Positions 30,059 through 42,104 of a stretch of 64,000 nucleotides of DNA are shown piece by piece. The translations under genes and the position numbers were made by a program. Positions within the stretch are counted from its first letter, which is position 1. Every line of letters starts with the position of its first letter. The notes beneath the pieces are model-generated. The model made no database searches. It was not told the origin of the DNA and saw nothing but the letters and a program-made list of their open reading frames with translations. Source of the DNA: Mycobacteroides sp. LB1 (lineage in GTDB: Bacteria; Actinomycetota; Actinomycetes; Mycobacteriales; Mycobacteriaceae); NCBI RefSeq assembly GCF_013449725.1, contig NZ_JACCFF010000001.1:1426001-1490000 (forward strand), written 5' to 3'.

Positions 30059-33004
30059 CTACTCGGATAGCCGCGGAAGCTCCGTGGTCGGCTCGTCATC
30101 CTCACGGCGCGGATCGGTTCCAGGCGCAGCAGATGCCCTCGCATGCGCACCGACGGGCTCACGGAGAGCGCTCACCGGCTTTGGCCGCACTCGCTGTGGC
30201 CACCAGAACCAACGCCCCAGAAGTGCCGCGATCGACGGGGTCATGAACGAACGGACGATTAGCGTGTCGAATAACAGACCCAAACCGATGGTGGTGCCGA
30301 TCTGACCGATGATTTGCAAATCGCTGACAACCATCGAGGCCATCGTGGCCGCGAACACCAATCCTGCTGAGGTGACCACCTTTCCGGTGCCGCCCATCGC
30401 TCGGATGATGCCCGTATTGAGGCCGGCGCCCAGCTCCTCCTTCATCCGCGAGACCAGTAGCAAGTTGTAGTCGGACCCGACCGCCAAAAGGATGATCACA
30501 GACATCGCCAGCACCATCCAGTGCAGATTGATCCCCAGGATGTACTGCCATAGCAACACCGACATACCAAAGGACGCGCCCAGCGAGAGGGCCACCGTAC
30601 CGACGATCACCAGCGCCGCGATGAAGCTCCGGGTGGTGATGAGCATGATGATGAAAACCAGACAGATCGCGGCGATCCCCGCGATCAGGAGATCGTAGGT
30701 CGAGCCGTCTTTCCAGTCCTTCGCGGTCGATGCCGCGCCGGCAAGATAAATCTTGCTGCCCACCAGGGGCGTTCCCTTGAGCGCTTCCTCTGCCGCGTTC
30801 CGAATCTGCTCGATCCGCGTAATACCCTCCGGCGACATGGGGTCACCGTTGTGGGAGATGATGAACCGCACCGTCTTTCCGTCGGACGAGATGAAAGAAC
30901 TCATCGCACGCTGGAAGTCCGCGTTCTTGAACACCTCCGGGGGCAGGAAGAACGAATCGTCGTTCTTGGAGGCGTCGAAAGCCTGCCCCATGGCCATGAC
31001 GTCGTCAGTGGTTTCGTCCATCTGGGCGAACTGCCCCGACATGGTGGCGTACATGGTGAGCATCAAGGTCCGCATGCTCTGCATGACCTCGATCATTTGA
31101 GGGAACTGAACCATCAGCTGCGGCATGATCGCGTCCAACTCGTCCATGTTCTTGACGAGAACGATCAGCCCGTCGTTAAGTACGTCGGCTCCATCCAACG
31201 CATCGAAAATGGACCTGATCGACCAGCAGATGGGAATGTCGAAACAGTGCTTCTCCCAATAGAAATAGTTGCGAATCGGTCGAAGGAAGTCGTCGAAGAG
31301 CGCGATACTGCCCCGCAGGTCGTCGGTAAGCTGCTGGATCTCGTGCGTATGGGTCGTCATCCTGTGCGTGGTTTCCGACATCCGCTTCATCACTTCGTAT
31401 GTGCGCTGCATCGTCTTGATCATCGTGGTCATATCGTCGGTCTGTTTTTGCATGTCGGCGATACGTTTCTTCTGAAATCGCGTCGCCTGTACTTGGCCGG
31501 CACTCTGCAAGCTGAGCAGGAAGGGCACAGACGTGTTAGCGATCGGTGTTCCCTCGGGGCGGGTTATCCCCTGTACCCGAGAGACTCCACGAATCTTGAA
31601 AAGCGCCTTCGCCAGCTTGTTCAAAACCAGGAAATCGGCCGGATTCCGCACATCACGGTCGGTCTCAACCAAGAGAACGTCGGGCGTCAGGCGCGACTCG
31701 GAGAAATGGCGCTGTGCGGCAGCGAACCCCTGATTGGCCGGGATATCGCTGGAGATGTAGAGCCGGTCGTTATAGCTCGTCTTATAACCCGGGAGCGTGG
31801 ATAGGCCGACCAGGGCTATTGCCAACGAGGCAACCAGGATGGGCGCCGGCCAGCGGACGACTGCCGTACCGATTCCGCGCCACCGCTGAACCCGCAGCTT
31901 GCGCTTGGGTTCCAGTAGCCCGAATCGGCTGGCCACCGCAATGCCCGCGGGAACCAGCGTCACCGCGACCGCGACCGCCGCCAACATCCCGACGGCACAC
32001 GGGATACCCATGGTCTGGAAGTAGGGCAGACGCGTGAAATGCAGACACAGGATGGCTCCGGCGATGGTCAGTCCGGATGCCAATACAACAGGGGCCACAC
32101 TGCGATACGTGGTGTAGTAGGCGGTCTCCCGGTCTTCACCGGCCTGGCGCGCCTCCTGATACCGACCGAAGAAGAAGATGCCGTAATCGGTGCCGGCGGC
32201 GATGCTGAGGAAGACCAGCATGTTGACGGCAAAAGTCGAGAGCACGAACATGTCGTGGTAGCCAAGAAACGCGACAATGCCGCGGGCCGCCGCTAACTCG
32301 ATACCCACCATCGTCAGCAGCAGGATCACCGTGACGACCGAGCGGTAGAGGATGAGCAGCAACGTGAAGATGATGACGACAGTGACCGCCGTGATCTTCA
32401 GAATGGAATTGTTGCCGGAGTGCTGCATGTCCGAGGCCAATGGCGCGGCACCGGCCACATAGACCTTGACATTGACGGGAGCCGACGGCGCCGTCCGATC
32501 CACGATCGCGCGGACCGCCGCCACCGATTCGTCGCCGAGGGCGGTGCCCTGATTGCCGACGAGATTCAACTGAACGTACGCGGCCTTCTCGTCGGGGCTC
32601 TGCACGCTCGAGGATGTCAGTCGATCGCCCCATAGATCCTGCACATGCTCCACATGTTTGGGATCGTTTCGCAGCTCGCGGACCAGTTCCGCGTAGTACT
32701 TATGTGCATCCTCGCCGAGTGGATCCTGCCCCTCCAGCACGATCATCGCGGAGCTGTCCGAGTTCGATTCGTTGAAGTCCTGGCCCATACGCAAGATGGC
32801 CTTCACGGCCGGCGCATCCTGTGGCATCAGCGATACGGAGCGCTCCTCCGCCACCGTCTCCAGTGCCGGGATCGCCTTCGCCCAATTCCAATTGACTGAG
32901 CTCAAGGTGGTAAACAGAATCAGCGCCAGCCACCCCAGAATGATCAGGGGCGACAGCGTTCGTATGGTTCGCGCGATGAACGGCCGCGAGTGCTCGGTTC
33001 TCAT
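30059..33004 (-). CDS. mmpL4b: MmpL4b, RND-type GPL transporter
   Basis: A 981-residue MmpL protein with about 12 membrane helices. Seen: N-terminal helix, porter domain 1, the proton-relay Asp-Tyr in [18 protein letters not shown] and in [17 protein letters not shown], and a long Met/Gln-rich central coiled-coil region with the paired Cys of [12 protein letters not shown]. Known: MmpL4a and MmpL4b with MmpS4 are all needed for GPL translocation in M. smegmatis and M. abscessus. It starts nine bp after mmpL4a. The Arg/Pro-rich C-terminal tail is cytoplasmic. The paralogy with mmpL4a is near full length. Confidence 0.93.
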   Translation of the reverse strand: MRTEHSRPFIARTIRTLSPLIILGWLALILFTTLSSVNWNWAKAIPALETVAEERSVSLMPQDAPAVKAILRMGQDFNESNSDSSAMIVLEGQDPLGEDAHKYYAELVRELRNDPKHVEHVQDLWGDRLTSSSVQSPDEKAAYVQLNLVGNQGTALGDESVAAVRAIVDRTAPSAPVNVKVYVAGAAPLASDMQHSGNNSILKITAVTVVIIFTLLLILYRSVVTVILLLTMVGIELAAARGIVAFLGYHDMFVLSTFAVNMLVFLSIAAGTDYGIFFFGRYQEARQAGEDRETAYYTTYRSVAPVVLASGLTIAGAILCLHFTRLPYFQTMGIPCAVGMLAAVAVAVTLVPAGIAVASRFGLLEPKRKLRVQRWRGIGTAVVRWPAPILVASLAIALVGLSTLPGYKTSYNDRLYISSDIPANQGFAAAQRHFSESRLTPDVLLVETDRDVRNPADFLVLNKLAKALFKIRGVSRVQGITRPEGTPIANTSVPFLLSLQSAGQVQATRFQKKRIADMQKQTDDMTTMIKTMQRTYEVMKRMSETTHRMTTHTHEIQQLTDDLRGSIALFDDFLRPIRNYFYWEKHCFDIPICWSIRSIFDALDGADVLNDGLIVLVKNMDELDAIMPQLMVQFPQMIEVMQSMRTLMLTMYATMSGQFAQMDETTDDVMAMGQAFDASKNDDSFFLPPEVFKNADFQRAMSSFISSDGKTVRFIISHNGDPMSPEGITRIEQIRNAAEEALKGTPLVGSKIYLAGAASTAKDWKDGSTYDLLIAGIAAICLVFIIMLITTRSFIAALVIVGTVALSLGASFGMSVLLWQYILGINLHWMVLAMSVIILLAVGSDYNLLLVSRMKEELGAGLNTGIIRAMGGTGKVVTSAGLVFAATMASMVVSDLQIIGQIGTTIGLGLLFDTLIVRSFMTPSIAALLGRWFWWPQRVRPKPVSALREPVGAHARASAAPGTDPRREDDEPTTELPRLSE

Positions 33005-33013
33005 GCGGCTCCG

Positions 33014-35899
33014 CTAGTCCCTCTGCAACAGGGAACGCACCAGTGGGCGAGGCCCCTTCCAGCCGTGAACCACACCGGCCGGGCGGGGACCCACTTTCAG
33101 CGGCCACCAGAACCATCGGCCCAGTAGCGCGGCAATGGCCGGCGTCATGAACGCGCGCACGATCAAGGTGTCGAACAGCAGACCCAGACCGATCGTGGTT
33201 CCCACCTGCCCGATGGTGAGCAGATCGCTGACGATCATCGATCCCATCGTGGCGGCGAACACCAGGCCCGCGGCCGTCACGACCTTGCCGGTGCCACCCA
33301 TCGCCCGAATGATGCCCGTGTTGAGGCCGGCGCCCAGCTCCTCCTTCATTCGCGATACCAGCAGCAGGTTGTAGTCAGACCCCACCGCCAGCAGCACGAT
33401 GACGGACATGGCCAGCACCACCCAGTTGATCTGGATACCGCAAATGTGTTGCCAGACCAGCACGGACAGCCCGAAGGACGCGCCCAGCGAGAGCGCCACC
33501 GTACCGACGATCACCAGCGCCGCAACCAGGCTCCGGGTCATCAGCAGCATGATGATGAAAATGAGGCACAGAGCTGCCACACCGGCGATCAAGAGATCGT
33601 ATTTTGATCCATCGACCAGCTCCTTCACACCCGCCGCCGTGCCGGCCAGGGAGACCTTGGCGTGCTCGAGCGGGGTCCCCTTGAGCGCTTCCTCGGCCGC
33701 GGTCTTGATCGGCTCCACCCGCGAAATGCCCTCGGGCGTCGCCGGATCTCCGCGCTGCGATATCAGCATCCGCGAGGACTTTCCGTCGGGCGACATAAAG
33801 ATCTTCATGACCCGCTGGAAGTCCTTGTTCTTCAGAACGTCAGGCGGCAGATAGAAGGAGTCATCGTTCTTCGAAGCGTCGAACGCCTTGCCCATGGCGG
33901 TCGAATTCTCGGTTGACTCATCCATTTGGGCGAAGATGCCGGACATTGTGCTGTGCATCGTCAACATGGATTCGCGCGTGCTCTTCATGGTGGCGATCAT
34001 CACGGGGAACTGCTCGAGCATCTGCGGCATGAGCTTGTCCAGCTCGTCCAGATCACCGATCAGAACCTGCATCTTGTCGGTCACCTGATCGATGCCGTCG
34101 AGCGCATCGAATATGGACCTGAACGACCAGCAGATGGGGATGTCGAAACAGTGCTTCTCCCAATAGAAGTAGTTTCGGATCGGCCGCCAGAAATCTTCGA
34201 AATCCTCGATATGGTCCCGCAACGTGGACATATCCGCCTGCAGGTCCTTCGTGGTACCGACCATACGGTGGGTTGTGTCCACCATCTGTTTCATCAGGTC
34301 GGCCATGCGTTGCATGAGCGCGATCGTTGTCGACATATCGTCGGCCTGCTTGAGCATGTCTTCCATGCGTGCTCTCTGGAACGGCAGACTCAGCCGCTGA
34401 CTCGCATTCGACATGCTGAGCATGAACGGCACCGACGAGTGCTCAATCTGCGTTCCCTCGGGCCGCGTGATGGACTGCACGTTGGCAATGCCAGGAACCG
34501 CGAAAACCGCCTTGGCCAGCCTGTTCAACACCAGCAGGTCGGCCGAGTTACGCATATCGTGATTGGCCTCGATCAACAGAATGTCGGGCGTGGACATCTT
34601 CGATTCCGGGAAATGCCGTGAGGCGGCGATGAGACCCTGAGTCGCGGGGATGTCCTGCGGGATGTACTTCGCGTCGGTGTAGCTCGGGCTATATCCGGGG
34701 AGCGTCAAGAGCCCGATGAGCGCGATCGCCACCGTGGCGGCGAGAATGGGTCCCGGCCACCGCACGATCGCTGTGCCGATCCGCCGCCACCGGCGCGTTG
34801 TCACCTGCCGCTTGGGATCGAATAGCCCGACGCGACTGCCGGCGGCAATGCACGCCGGCACCAGGGTGAGCGCAACCGCCACCGCGACCAAGATGCCCAC
34901 CGCACCGGGGATACCCAGCGGCTGGAAGTAGGGCAGGCGGGTGAAATGCAGGCAGGCAATCGCTCCCGCGATGGTCAGGCCGGATGCCAAGACGACCTTG
35001 GCCACCCCGCGATAGGCGGTGTAGTAGGCGGTTTCACGATCTTCGCCCGCCTGGCGAGCCTCTTGATACCGCCCGGCGAAGAAGATGCCGTAGTCCGTAC
35101 CTGCGGCGATACCCACGGAGACCAACAGATTGACGACGAAGGTGGTCAGACCCACGATCCCGTGCATGCCGAGGAACGCGACAAGTCCTCGCGCGACTTG
35201 CAGCTCGATGCCGACCGTGAACAACAAGATGATGACGGTGAAGAAGGACCGATAGAGCAGGAGCAGCATCAGGAAAATCACCCCGACGCTCACCAAGGTG
35301 ATGAGGATGACCGTCCGGTTACCGCTCTCCGCCATGTCCGAGACGATGGCCGCCGGACCCGTGACGTACGTCTTTACCCCCGGAGGCAGCCCGGGAGTGT
35401 TCTTCACGATGTTCTGGACGGCGAGTACGGACTCGTTCGCTTCGGCCTGGCCAAAGCGACCGGTGAGATTCAGTTGAACGTACGTGGCTTTTCCGTCGGC
35501 ACTTTGCGCTGCGCCAGCGGTCAGTGGGTCACCCCAAAAGTCCTGAACGTGCTGCACGTGCTTTGGGTCGTCCTTCAATTGACGAACGACGGCGTCGTAG
35601 TACTTATGCGCATCGTCGCCAAGAGGCTGATCCCCCTCGAGCACGATCACCGCGACGCTCTCGGAATTGGATTCCTGGAAGACCTTCCCCATCTGCGTCA
35701 TCGCTTTGACGGACGGCGCATCGGGCGGGCTTAGCGAAACCGAATGTTCTCTTTCGACGATCTCCAGCGGCGGCACCGTGACGCTCAACAGGACAGTGAT
35801 CGCAAGCCAGCCCAGGATAATGAGCGGGGCCCCCCGGCGGATAATGGTCGCCATTATCGGCCGGTGCGATCGAACTTTGCCGCCGTCTTCCTTGCTCAT
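33014..35899 (-). CDS. mmpL4a: MmpL4a, RND-type GPL transporter
   Basis: A 961-residue MmpL protein built like its neighbour. Seen: [16 protein letters not shown] and [15 protein letters not shown] carrying the Asp-Tyr pairs of the proton relay, a central domain with [13 protein letters not shown] and long Met/Gln/Asp helices, and twelve predicted membrane segments. Its ATG overlaps the mmpS4 stop as ATGA, so the order mmpS4-mmpL4a-mmpL4b is one translationally coupled operon. Known: loss of either MmpL4 protein gives rough, GPL-less colonies in M. abscessus. Confidence 0.93.
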   Translation of the reverse strand: MSKEDGGKVRSHRPIMATIIRRGAPLIILGWLAITVLLSVTVPPLEIVEREHSVSLSPPDAPSVKAMTQMGKVFQESNSESVAVIVLEGDQPLGDDAHKYYDAVVRQLKDDPKHVQHVQDFWGDPLTAGAAQSADGKATYVQLNLTGRFGQAEANESVLAVQNIVKNTPGLPPGVKTYVTGPAAIVSDMAESGNRTVILITLVSVGVIFLMLLLLYRSFFTVIILLFTVGIELQVARGLVAFLGMHGIVGLTTFVVNLLVSVGIAAGTDYGIFFAGRYQEARQAGEDRETAYYTAYRGVAKVVLASGLTIAGAIACLHFTRLPYFQPLGIPGAVGILVAVAVALTLVPACIAAGSRVGLFDPKRQVTTRRWRRIGTAIVRWPGPILAATVAIALIGLLTLPGYSPSYTDAKYIPQDIPATQGLIAASRHFPESKMSTPDILLIEANHDMRNSADLLVLNRLAKAVFAVPGIANVQSITRPEGTQIEHSSVPFMLSMSNASQRLSLPFQRARMEDMLKQADDMSTTIALMQRMADLMKQMVDTTHRMVGTTKDLQADMSTLRDHIEDFEDFWRPIRNYFYWEKHCFDIPICWSFRSIFDALDGIDQVTDKMQVLIGDLDELDKLMPQMLEQFPVMIATMKSTRESMLTMHSTMSGIFAQMDESTENSTAMGKAFDASKNDDSFYLPPDVLKNKDFQRVMKIFMSPDGKSSRMLISQRGDPATPEGISRVEPIKTAAEEALKGTPLEHAKVSLAGTAAGVKELVDGSKYDLLIAGVAALCLIFIIMLLMTRSLVAALVIVGTVALSLGASFGLSVLVWQHICGIQINWVVLAMSVIVLLAVGSDYNLLLVSRMKEELGAGLNTGIIRAMGGTGKVVTAAGLVFAATMGSMIVSDLLTIGQVGTTIGLGLLFDTLIVRAFMTPAIAALLGRWFWWPLKVGPRPAGVVHGWKGPRPLVRSLLQRD

Positions 35900-36312
35900 G
35901 CGGCCTTCAGAAGGCAGGAGGTAAAGGCATTCGTCTGATTTGTCACCTTCTCGGATTTAACCTCATCATCCACGGTGATACGGCAGCCGATGGTGTGACT
36001 ATCGCCCTGCGCCATGATGCTTCCCACGGCGCTCGTCTTGGTGATGTCGAATTTCACCGACCACGGCAATGTGATTTTCTGAATGTATAGCGGTTCGCCG
36101 TTGACGTCGAAATAGCTGATATCAGCCACGGTCCCCGGCGAACCGAAGACTTCATACGACATTTTCTTGGGGTTAAACGATTGGGCATCACTGACATTCG
36201 TATCGGCATACGACGGACGGTTCTCAGATCCGAAAACGCCGTGCAGCCGCGACACAGTAAATCCACCGGCGCCAATTACCGCAAGCACAAGTAGTGGAAT
36301 CCACAGACGCAT
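35896..36312 (-). CDS. mmpS4: MmpS4, accessory membrane protein of the GPL exporter
   Basis: A 138-residue MmpS protein: one N-terminal membrane helix ([18 protein letters not shown]), then a periplasmic beta-sandwich with [31 protein letters not shown] and [17 protein letters not shown]. It is very close to M. tuberculosis MmpS4 as I remember it. The ATG at 36312 is preceded directly by an in-frame TTG that could be the start. The only strong Shine-Dalgarno (GAGGAGGG) is unusually far, about 17-20 bases upstream. It is first in the mmpS4-mmpL4a-mmpL4b operon. Confidence 0.92.
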   Translation of the reverse strand: MRLWIPLLVLAVIGAGGFTVSRLHGVFGSENRPSYADTNVSDAQSFNPKKMSYEVFGSPGTVADISYFDVNGEPLYIQKITLPWSVKFDITKTSAVGSIMAQGDSHTIGCRITVDDEVKSEKVTNQTNAFTSCLLKAA

Positions 36313-36849
36313 CAAAAGCCGAAGAATCGTAACCCTCCTCGTCTATCTCCGCATCCGGCACCATGCTCGGACATATACATCCCAATTGCAAAACGCCGAA
36401 CACCTCAGCGGTGCTCCCGGCCGTTAAAGATTAGACCATGCATGAGAGCCGCGTATGTGCCCGTTGCACACCCGATATGCGATGAGTAGCACGCTATTTA
36501 GGATACGAGCGTGTACAGATTTACTGCACTCTCACGCGGGCAACTACGGTGACCGGTTTTGCCATTTCGTGCGAATGGGCGAACAGATGGCTAATCAGCA
36601 GCTGGGAGCCCTCTTTGTGACCTCCGGGCCGAACAACCGGCCACAGTGGCGCCGGTCATAGCGAGAAGCAGCTCAGCCAGCCATGTTCGCCGGTCGACTC
36701 AATCCTGGTAGGCCCAGAAAGCAAACCTGCTTGATCGCTCCGTGATATCTGGCTCACCCTTCTCGGCGAAGACGAGGATCCAGGATTGGATCGGGGGACC
36801 TTGCCAAGACTGCGAAGATGGAGTTTGCAAGGCGCGTACGCTGGTCAAC
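36313..36849. other. Divergent intergenic region mmpS4/ramB
   Basis: About 540 bp with no supported gene. A 68-codon plus frame at 36455-36661 shows nothing recognisable. The region must hold the promoters of the mmpS4 operon and of ramB. By eye I found no consensus -35/-10 pair I would defend. The open frame of ramB extends back to 36742, but that part (Cys-rich, no family match) is likely leader. Confidence 0.5.
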
Positions 36850-38271
36850 GTGTCCAAAACGTACGTTGGTGGGCGCCTTCGTCAACTCCGGAGCGAACGC
36901 GGGTTCAGCCAGGCCGCACTCGCCCAGATGCTGGAGATCTCCCCGAGCTATCTCAACCAAATCGAGCATGACGTCCGGCCACTGACCGTCGCGGTGCTGT
37001 TACGCATCACCGAGGTGTTCGGCGTCGACGCGACGTTCTTCTCTTCCCAGGACGACAGCCGCCTCATCGCCGAGCTGCGCGAGGTGGTGCAGGACAAGGA
37101 CCTGGATATCGATGTCGACCCCGCCGAGATCGCCGATGTCGTCGCCGGGCATCCCGCGTTGGCACGCGCCATCGTCAACCTGCACCGCCGCTACCGGATC
37201 ACCACTACACAGCTCGCGGCTGCCACCGAGGACCGGTACTCCGACGGCAGCGGCAGCGGCTCCATCACCATGCCGCACGAGGAAGTGCGCGACTACTTCT
37301 ATCAGCGGCACAACTATCTACACGAGCTCGACACCGCCGCCGAAGACCTGACGGTCCGGATGCGCATGCACCGCGCGGACCTGGCCAGAGAGATCGCCGG
37401 CCGGCTCACCGAGGTACACGGCATACAGATTGCCCGGCGCATCGACCTGGGCGACAGCGTCCTGCACAAGTACGACCCGGGAACTAAGACACTGGAGATC
37501 AGCAATCACCTCTCCGGGGGGCAACAGGTTTTCAAGCTGGCCGCCGAGCTGGCCTACCTGGAGTACGGCGATCTCATCGACACGATGGTGGACGACGGCA
37601 AGTTCACCTCCGAGGAATCACGCAAGCTGGCGCGGCTGGGGTTGGCCAACTACTTCGCCGCCGCCACTGTCCTCCCTTACCGACAGTTCCACGGTGTGGC
37701 CGAGGACTTCCGGTACGACATCGAACGACTCTCGGCGTTCTACTCGGTGAGCTACGAGACCGTCTGCCATCGACTGTCCACGCTGCAGCGCCCGTCGATG
37801 CGCGGCGTGCCGTTCTCGTTCGTCCGGGTGGACCGCGCCGGGAACATGTCCAAACGCCAGTCCGCGACCGGTTTTCACTTCTCCTCCAGCGGGGGCACCT
37901 GCCCGCTGTGGAACGTGTACGAGACCTTCGGCAACCCGGGCAAAATCCTGGTCCAGGTGGCGCAGATGCCCGACGGACGCAACTATCTATGGGTGGCGCG
38001 CACCGTCGAGCGGCGCGCGTCCCGGTACGGCCAGCCGGGTAAGACGTTCGCGATAGGCCTGGGCTGCGAGCTGCGGCATGCACATCGACTGGTCTATTCC
38101 GAAGGTCTTGATCTGTCGTCGGAGGGTGCGACGACACCGATCGGCGTGGGCTGTCGAGTCTGCGAGCGGGACAAGTGCCCCCAGCGTGCCTTCCCGGCGC
38201 TTGGCCGGGCACTCGACCTCGACGAGCATCGCAGTACGGTGTCGCCATACCTCGTCCAGCAAGAAGGATGA
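36850..38271 (+). CDS. ramB: RamB, XRE-family regulator of acetate/glyoxylate metabolism
   Basis: A 473-residue regulator with a GTG start (SKTYVGGRLRQLRSERGF), matching the M. tuberculosis RamB N-terminus. Seen: HTH_3 domain (residues about 8-62, ending SYLNQIEHDVRPLTVAVLLRI), a central IrrE/ImmA-like region, and a C-terminal short-chain fatty-acyl-CoA regulator domain with four conserved Cys (GGTCPLW and CRVCERDKCPQ) that can hold an Fe-S cluster or zinc. Known: RamB represses isocitrate lyase and related genes. A longer frame from 36742 is open but adds unfamiliar residues. It is followed by a hairpin element and an AhpD-like gene, the same neighbour as in M. tuberculosis (Rv0464c/Rv0465c). 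Confidence 0.93.
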   Translation: MSKTYVGGRLRQLRSERGFSQAALAQMLEISPSYLNQIEHDVRPLTVAVLLRITEVFGVDATFFSSQDDSRLIAELREVVQDKDLDIDVDPAEIADVVAGHPALARAIVNLHRRYRITTTQLAAATEDRYSDGSGSGSITMPHEEVRDYFYQRHNYLHELDTAAEDLTVRMRMHRADLAREIAGRLTEVHGIQIARRIDLGDSVLHKYDPGTKTLEISNHLSGGQQVFKLAAELAYLEYGDLIDTMVDDGKFTSEESRKLARLGLANYFAAATVLPYRQFHGVAEDFRYDIERLSAFYSVSYETVCHRLSTLQRPSMRGVPFSFVRVDRAGNMSKRQSATGFHFSSSGGTCPLWNVYETFGNPGKILVQVAQMPDGRNYLWVARTVERRASRYGQPGKTFAIGLGCELRHAHRLVYSEGLDLSSEGATTPIGVGCRVCERDKCPQRAFPALGRALDLDEHRSTVSPYLVQQEG

Positions 38272-38273
38272 GG

Positions 38274-38299
38274 CCCCCGCAAGCGGGAGGGACCCCCAG
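38274..38299. repeat. Hairpin repeat element, copy A
   Basis: A 26-base element starting two bases after the ramB stop. A CCCGC/GCGGG stem closes on an AA tip, then comes GGAGGGA and a second run of five C. The middle G-rich part can pair with either C-run, so two hairpins exclude each other. It matches copy B at 22 of 26 positions. Confidence 0.7.
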
Positions 38300-38332
38300 C
38301 ATGCGCGAAGACCGACAAGAAGGAGCCCGCCA

Positions 38333-38871
38333 GTGAGCAAGAGCACCGAAGGCCGTATCCCGTCCCCAGGGCTCCGCGAGCTGGGCCCCATCAACTGGCT
38401 GATCGCCAAGGGCATGGCGCGTGCCGTCAACGCTCCCGAAATGCACCTGGCGACCACACTCGGACAGACGGGCACCCGGTTCTGGCCGTGGCTGGCCTAT
38501 TCCGGCGCCATCCTGCGCGGCACCAAGCTCTCCACCCGAGACACCGAGGTGGTCATTCTCCGAGTGGCCCATGTGCGCGAATGCGAGTACGAGCTACAGC
38601 ACCACACCCGGATCGCGAAGTCCGCAGGGATCGACGCCGCACATCAGGACCGCATCTTCGCCGGGGCCGGCTCCGAAGGCCTCTCCGACAAGGAACGCGC
38701 GCTCATCACCGGCGTCGACGAAATCCTCACCACAAGAACGCTTTCCGACCAGGCGTGGGAGGAGCTCTCGAAGTTCCTGGATAGTCGCCAGCTCATCGGC
38801 TTCACACTGTTGGTTACCCAGTACGACGGTCTGGCCGCGACCATGTCATCGCTGCGGATCCCGCTGGACCA

Positions 38872-38875
<4 letters not shown>
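38333..38875 (+). CDS. Carboxymuconolactone decarboxylase/AhpD-like protein
   Basis: A 180-residue protein starting with GTG ([13 protein letters not shown]) after AAGGAG. The open frame goes back to 38078 but overlaps ramB there. Seen: the CMD core [27 protein letters not shown] (shown here only as a segment near residue 75-100), in which the usual second Cys of the AhpD C-x-x-C is Glu, so a classical thiol peroxidase role is unlikely. It is the neighbour of ramB also in M. tuberculosis (Rv0464c). Its stop shares a CTAG with the aldo/keto reductase stop on the other strand. Confidence 0.85.
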
Positions 38876-39885
<1,010 letters not shown>

Positions 39886-39886
39886 A

Positions 39887-40294
39887 TCAGTTCTTCTTTC
39901 CTCCAGCGGATTGAGCCGAGGCACCGTTGACCGACTCGGTGTAATACGCAACCTTGAAATCCACGACCCTGAGATCCTCGGTAAGCCTTTCCATCGCCGC
40001 CAGGATCCGGACGCGCTGCGCGAACAGCAGCTCCAGACGCTCGGCATGGGTCTCTTCGCCGCCCACTAACAGCTCGATGAACCTGCGCATATCGCGAACC
40101 GGCATACCGGTGCGGCGTAACCGCAGCATCAGCTCAACACGTTCGATGTCGTTATCGCTGAACCGGCGACGGCCTCCCGCATCGCGTGCTACCCGGGGAA
40201 ACAGACCTTCGCGTTCGAACCAGCGCAGCGCATCGATCGACAGACCGGTCCGCTGGGCGACGTGCGAGATGGGAAACCCTGCATCTGTGCTCAC
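39887..40294 (-). CDS. MerR-family transcriptional regulator
   Basis: A 135-residue MerR regulator. Seen: the N-terminal winged helix ([25 protein letters not shown], residues about 8-32, then [18 protein letters not shown]), wing 2 with [14 protein letters not shown], and a coiled-coil dimerisation helix ([20 protein letters not shown]). A short C-terminus without Cys pairs argues against a metal sensor. I choose the GTG at 40294, because the predicted transcription start falls on its first base (leaderless). An in-frame start three codons upstream is inside the promoter. It is followed at once by the aldo/keto reductase. Confidence 0.9.
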   Translation of the reverse strand: MSTDAGFPISHVAQRTGLSIDALRWFEREGLFPRVARDAGGRRRFSDNDIERVELMLRLRRTGMPVRDMRRFIELLVGGEETHAERLELLFAQRVRILAAMERLTEDLRVVDFKVAYYTESVNGASAQSAGGKKN

Positions 40295-40301
40295 AGCTGC
40301 C

Positions 40302-40332
40302 ACGGTAGAACCTGGAGTCGACTCCAGGTCAA
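40302..40332 (-). promoter_or_regulatory. MerR-type promoter with a 19-bp spacer and palindromic operator
   Basis: Reading leftwards: -35 TTGACC (40327-40332), a 19-bp spacer, and -10 TACCGT (40302-40307). A perfect 20-bp palindrome (ACCTGGAGTCGACTCCAGGT, 40310-40329) fills the spacer. Known: MerR proteins bind such dyads and untwist the over-long 19-bp spacer. Seven bases separate the -10 from the GTG of the regulator, so the mRNA would be leaderless. Confidence 0.85.
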
Positions 40333-40483
40333 GGCCAAGCTCGACTCACTCGGATCGGACAGAAAAGCGCAGGACGCGACGAAAGTCGTCGCAGGTACCG
40401 GCGACGACGCCGGGAGCGCCGTTGACACCTTCTTGACGGCACCTCACCATCGGTTCATGCGCTTGGCCCCGGACTGTAGCTAG

Positions 40484-40505
40484 GCGCGCAATCTCATTTG
40501 CGCGC
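40484..40505 (+). promoter_or_regulatory. Hairpin in the leader of the permease operon
   Basis: An 8-bp GC-rich inverted repeat (GCGCGCAA and TTGCGCGC) around a 6-base loop, 45 bases upstream of the permease ATG. A short GAAGGGCCCTTC palindrome follows at about 40532-40543. It could be an attenuator, a protein site or an mRNA stabiliser. Function is not known. Confidence 0.4.
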
Positions 40506-40550
40506 TGACTGTTTCAGTTCACCTCCCGTAATCGAAGGGCCCTTCTCAGC

Positions 40551-42104
40551 ATGTCTGCTCCGCACCGTCAGCTCACTGTCAACGGCAGATCCCTGCATGC
40601 CGCCGAATCCCACGGACTCGAACGCAATGCCGTGGGCTCCTGGGGTGTCTTCGCGCAGGGCCTGGCGGCGGCCGCACCCAGCGTCGCCGTCGCGACGGTG
40701 CCGTTTTCGCTGTTCGTGGCGGCAGGCAAAGGCGCCGCCTGGGCCGCCGTCATCGGCCTGGTGGCGGTCATCCTGATCGCCACCACCATCAGCTTCCAAG
40801 CCAAACGAACGGTGTCCTCCGGTTCGTTGGGCACCTATGCCGGCAACGGGCTGGGACCCGGTGTCGGGTACGCCGCGGGATTCAGCCTGCTCATCGGGTA
40901 CATCACCTTCGCCACCACCGGCACCCTGGGCGGAGTGCTCTACTTCGAGTCCTTCCTCGAAGCCTTCGGAATCCACTCGGAAGCAACCGGATTCAAACTC
41001 GCGCTGGTCGCGGTGATAGTCGCGGTGGCCGTCTACCTGCCCTACCGCGGAGTCTCCATCTCCGCCAAGTACGAGCTCGTCTTCGAAATAATCGCCACCG
41101 CACTGATTTTCATCATTATCGTGGCCTCATACGTCAGCTACGGCTGGCACATAGATACCGAACAGTGGTCCTTGTCCAACCTCGGTAACAGCACCACCTT
41201 CATCGCCGCAGTCACCGCGGTGGGTGCGTACGCGGGGTTCGAAAGCGTGGCATCTCTGGGCGCCGAATCCCGAGATCCGCACCGCACCATCGCCCGCTCC
41301 CTGCTGCGCGTGGTGTTGATCATCGGCGCGCTCTACATCCTCGCGACCTACCCCCAGATCCTGCAGTTCAGGAACATCGACGGCGACAGCGCGATACTCC
41401 CGCAGGTCGCCACGAATTCCGGTGTCGCGTGGGCTATTTACCCGATCAGTCTCGCGGTGACCATCGCGTTCATCGTGTTCGTCACCGCCGTCATCAGCTC
41501 GGCGGCACGCGGATTGTTCACCCTCGCACATGAAGGTGCACTGCCGACGGTTCTCACCCGCGTGCATCCCGTCTACAAGACCCCGATTGCGGGTATCGTC
41601 CTCATCGGGATCATCGCGGCAGCCTTCTCGGTCACCGCAACGCTCAGCTCGGTCGGCCGTCTCGTATTCGACGTGTACGGCAATTACGTTGCGAATTGGG
41701 GCTTTCTCACGAGTTACCTACTTGTGGTGGTGGCCACCCCGATCTGGTTGTACCGGATCAAGGCACTGACTCCGGCCCGCCTGGCGGTATCCGTCGCCGC
41801 CACCCTGGCGATCGGATACGTGATCTTCAGCAACTTCTATCCTGTGCCCACGTTCCCGTTCAACATTCTGCCGCTCATCTTCGGCACGATCCTGCTCGCC
41901 GGGCTGCTGCGTTACTGGTACCTACGGGCACGACGCCCCGAGGTGGCGGCCCGGATCGGTTCCATCCAAACGCTTTCCGAGGACGAACAAGAACGATTGG
42001 CCGAGCTCGGCATCCTTGAAGTCCTGCACGAAGAAATCCACGAGAAGCAGGAAGCCGAGCCAGAACCCTCAGCCGCCGCCGATTCAGGAGTCCTCGTCAA
42101 ATGA
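40551..42104 (+). CDS. APC-superfamily amino-acid permease
   Basis: A 517-residue membrane protein with about 12-13 helices. Seen: the N-terminal GSWGVFAQGLAAAAPSVAVA (APC helix 1 with the unwound Gly region), the helix 3-4 region YAAGFSLLIGYITF, GAYAGFESVASLGAESRDPHR with the conserved Glu-Ser after helix 6, and a hydrophilic C-terminal tail of about 60 residues ending in Glu/Lys-rich sequence. It imports an amino acid or amino-acid-like compound. It is the first gene of a tight four-gene operon; its stop overlaps the next start as ATGA. The neighbouring enzymes suggest a sulphur-containing or N-acetylated substrate (inference). Confidence 0.9.
   Translation: MSAPHRQLTVNGRSLHAAESHGLERNAVGSWGVFAQGLAAAAPSVAVATVPFSLFVAAGKGAAWAAVIGLVAVILIATTISFQAKRTVSSGSLGTYAGNGLGPGVGYAAGFSLLIGYITFATTGTLGGVLYFESFLEAFGIHSEATGFKLALVAVIVAVAVYLPYRGVSISAKYELVFEIIATALIFIIIVASYVSYGWHIDTEQWSLSNLGNSTTFIAAVTAVGAYAGFESVASLGAESRDPHRTIARSLLRVVLIIGALYILATYPQILQFRNIDGDSAILPQVATNSGVAWAIYPISLAVTIAFIVFVTAVISSAARGLFTLAHEGALPTVLTRVHPVYKTPIAGIVLIGIIAAAFSVTATLSSVGRLVFDVYGNYVANWGFLTSYLLVVVATPIWLYRIKALTPARLAVSVAATLAIGYVIFSNFYPVPTFPFNILPLIFGTILLAGLLRYWYLRARRPEVAARIGSIQTLSEDEQERLAELGILEVLHEEIHEKQEAEPEPSAAADSGVLVK

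Noticed and set aside
38078..38332. 85-codon extension of the AhpD-like frame into ramB
   Set aside because: The extension is a shadow of ramB coding sequence; the GTG at 38333 has a good AAGGAG.
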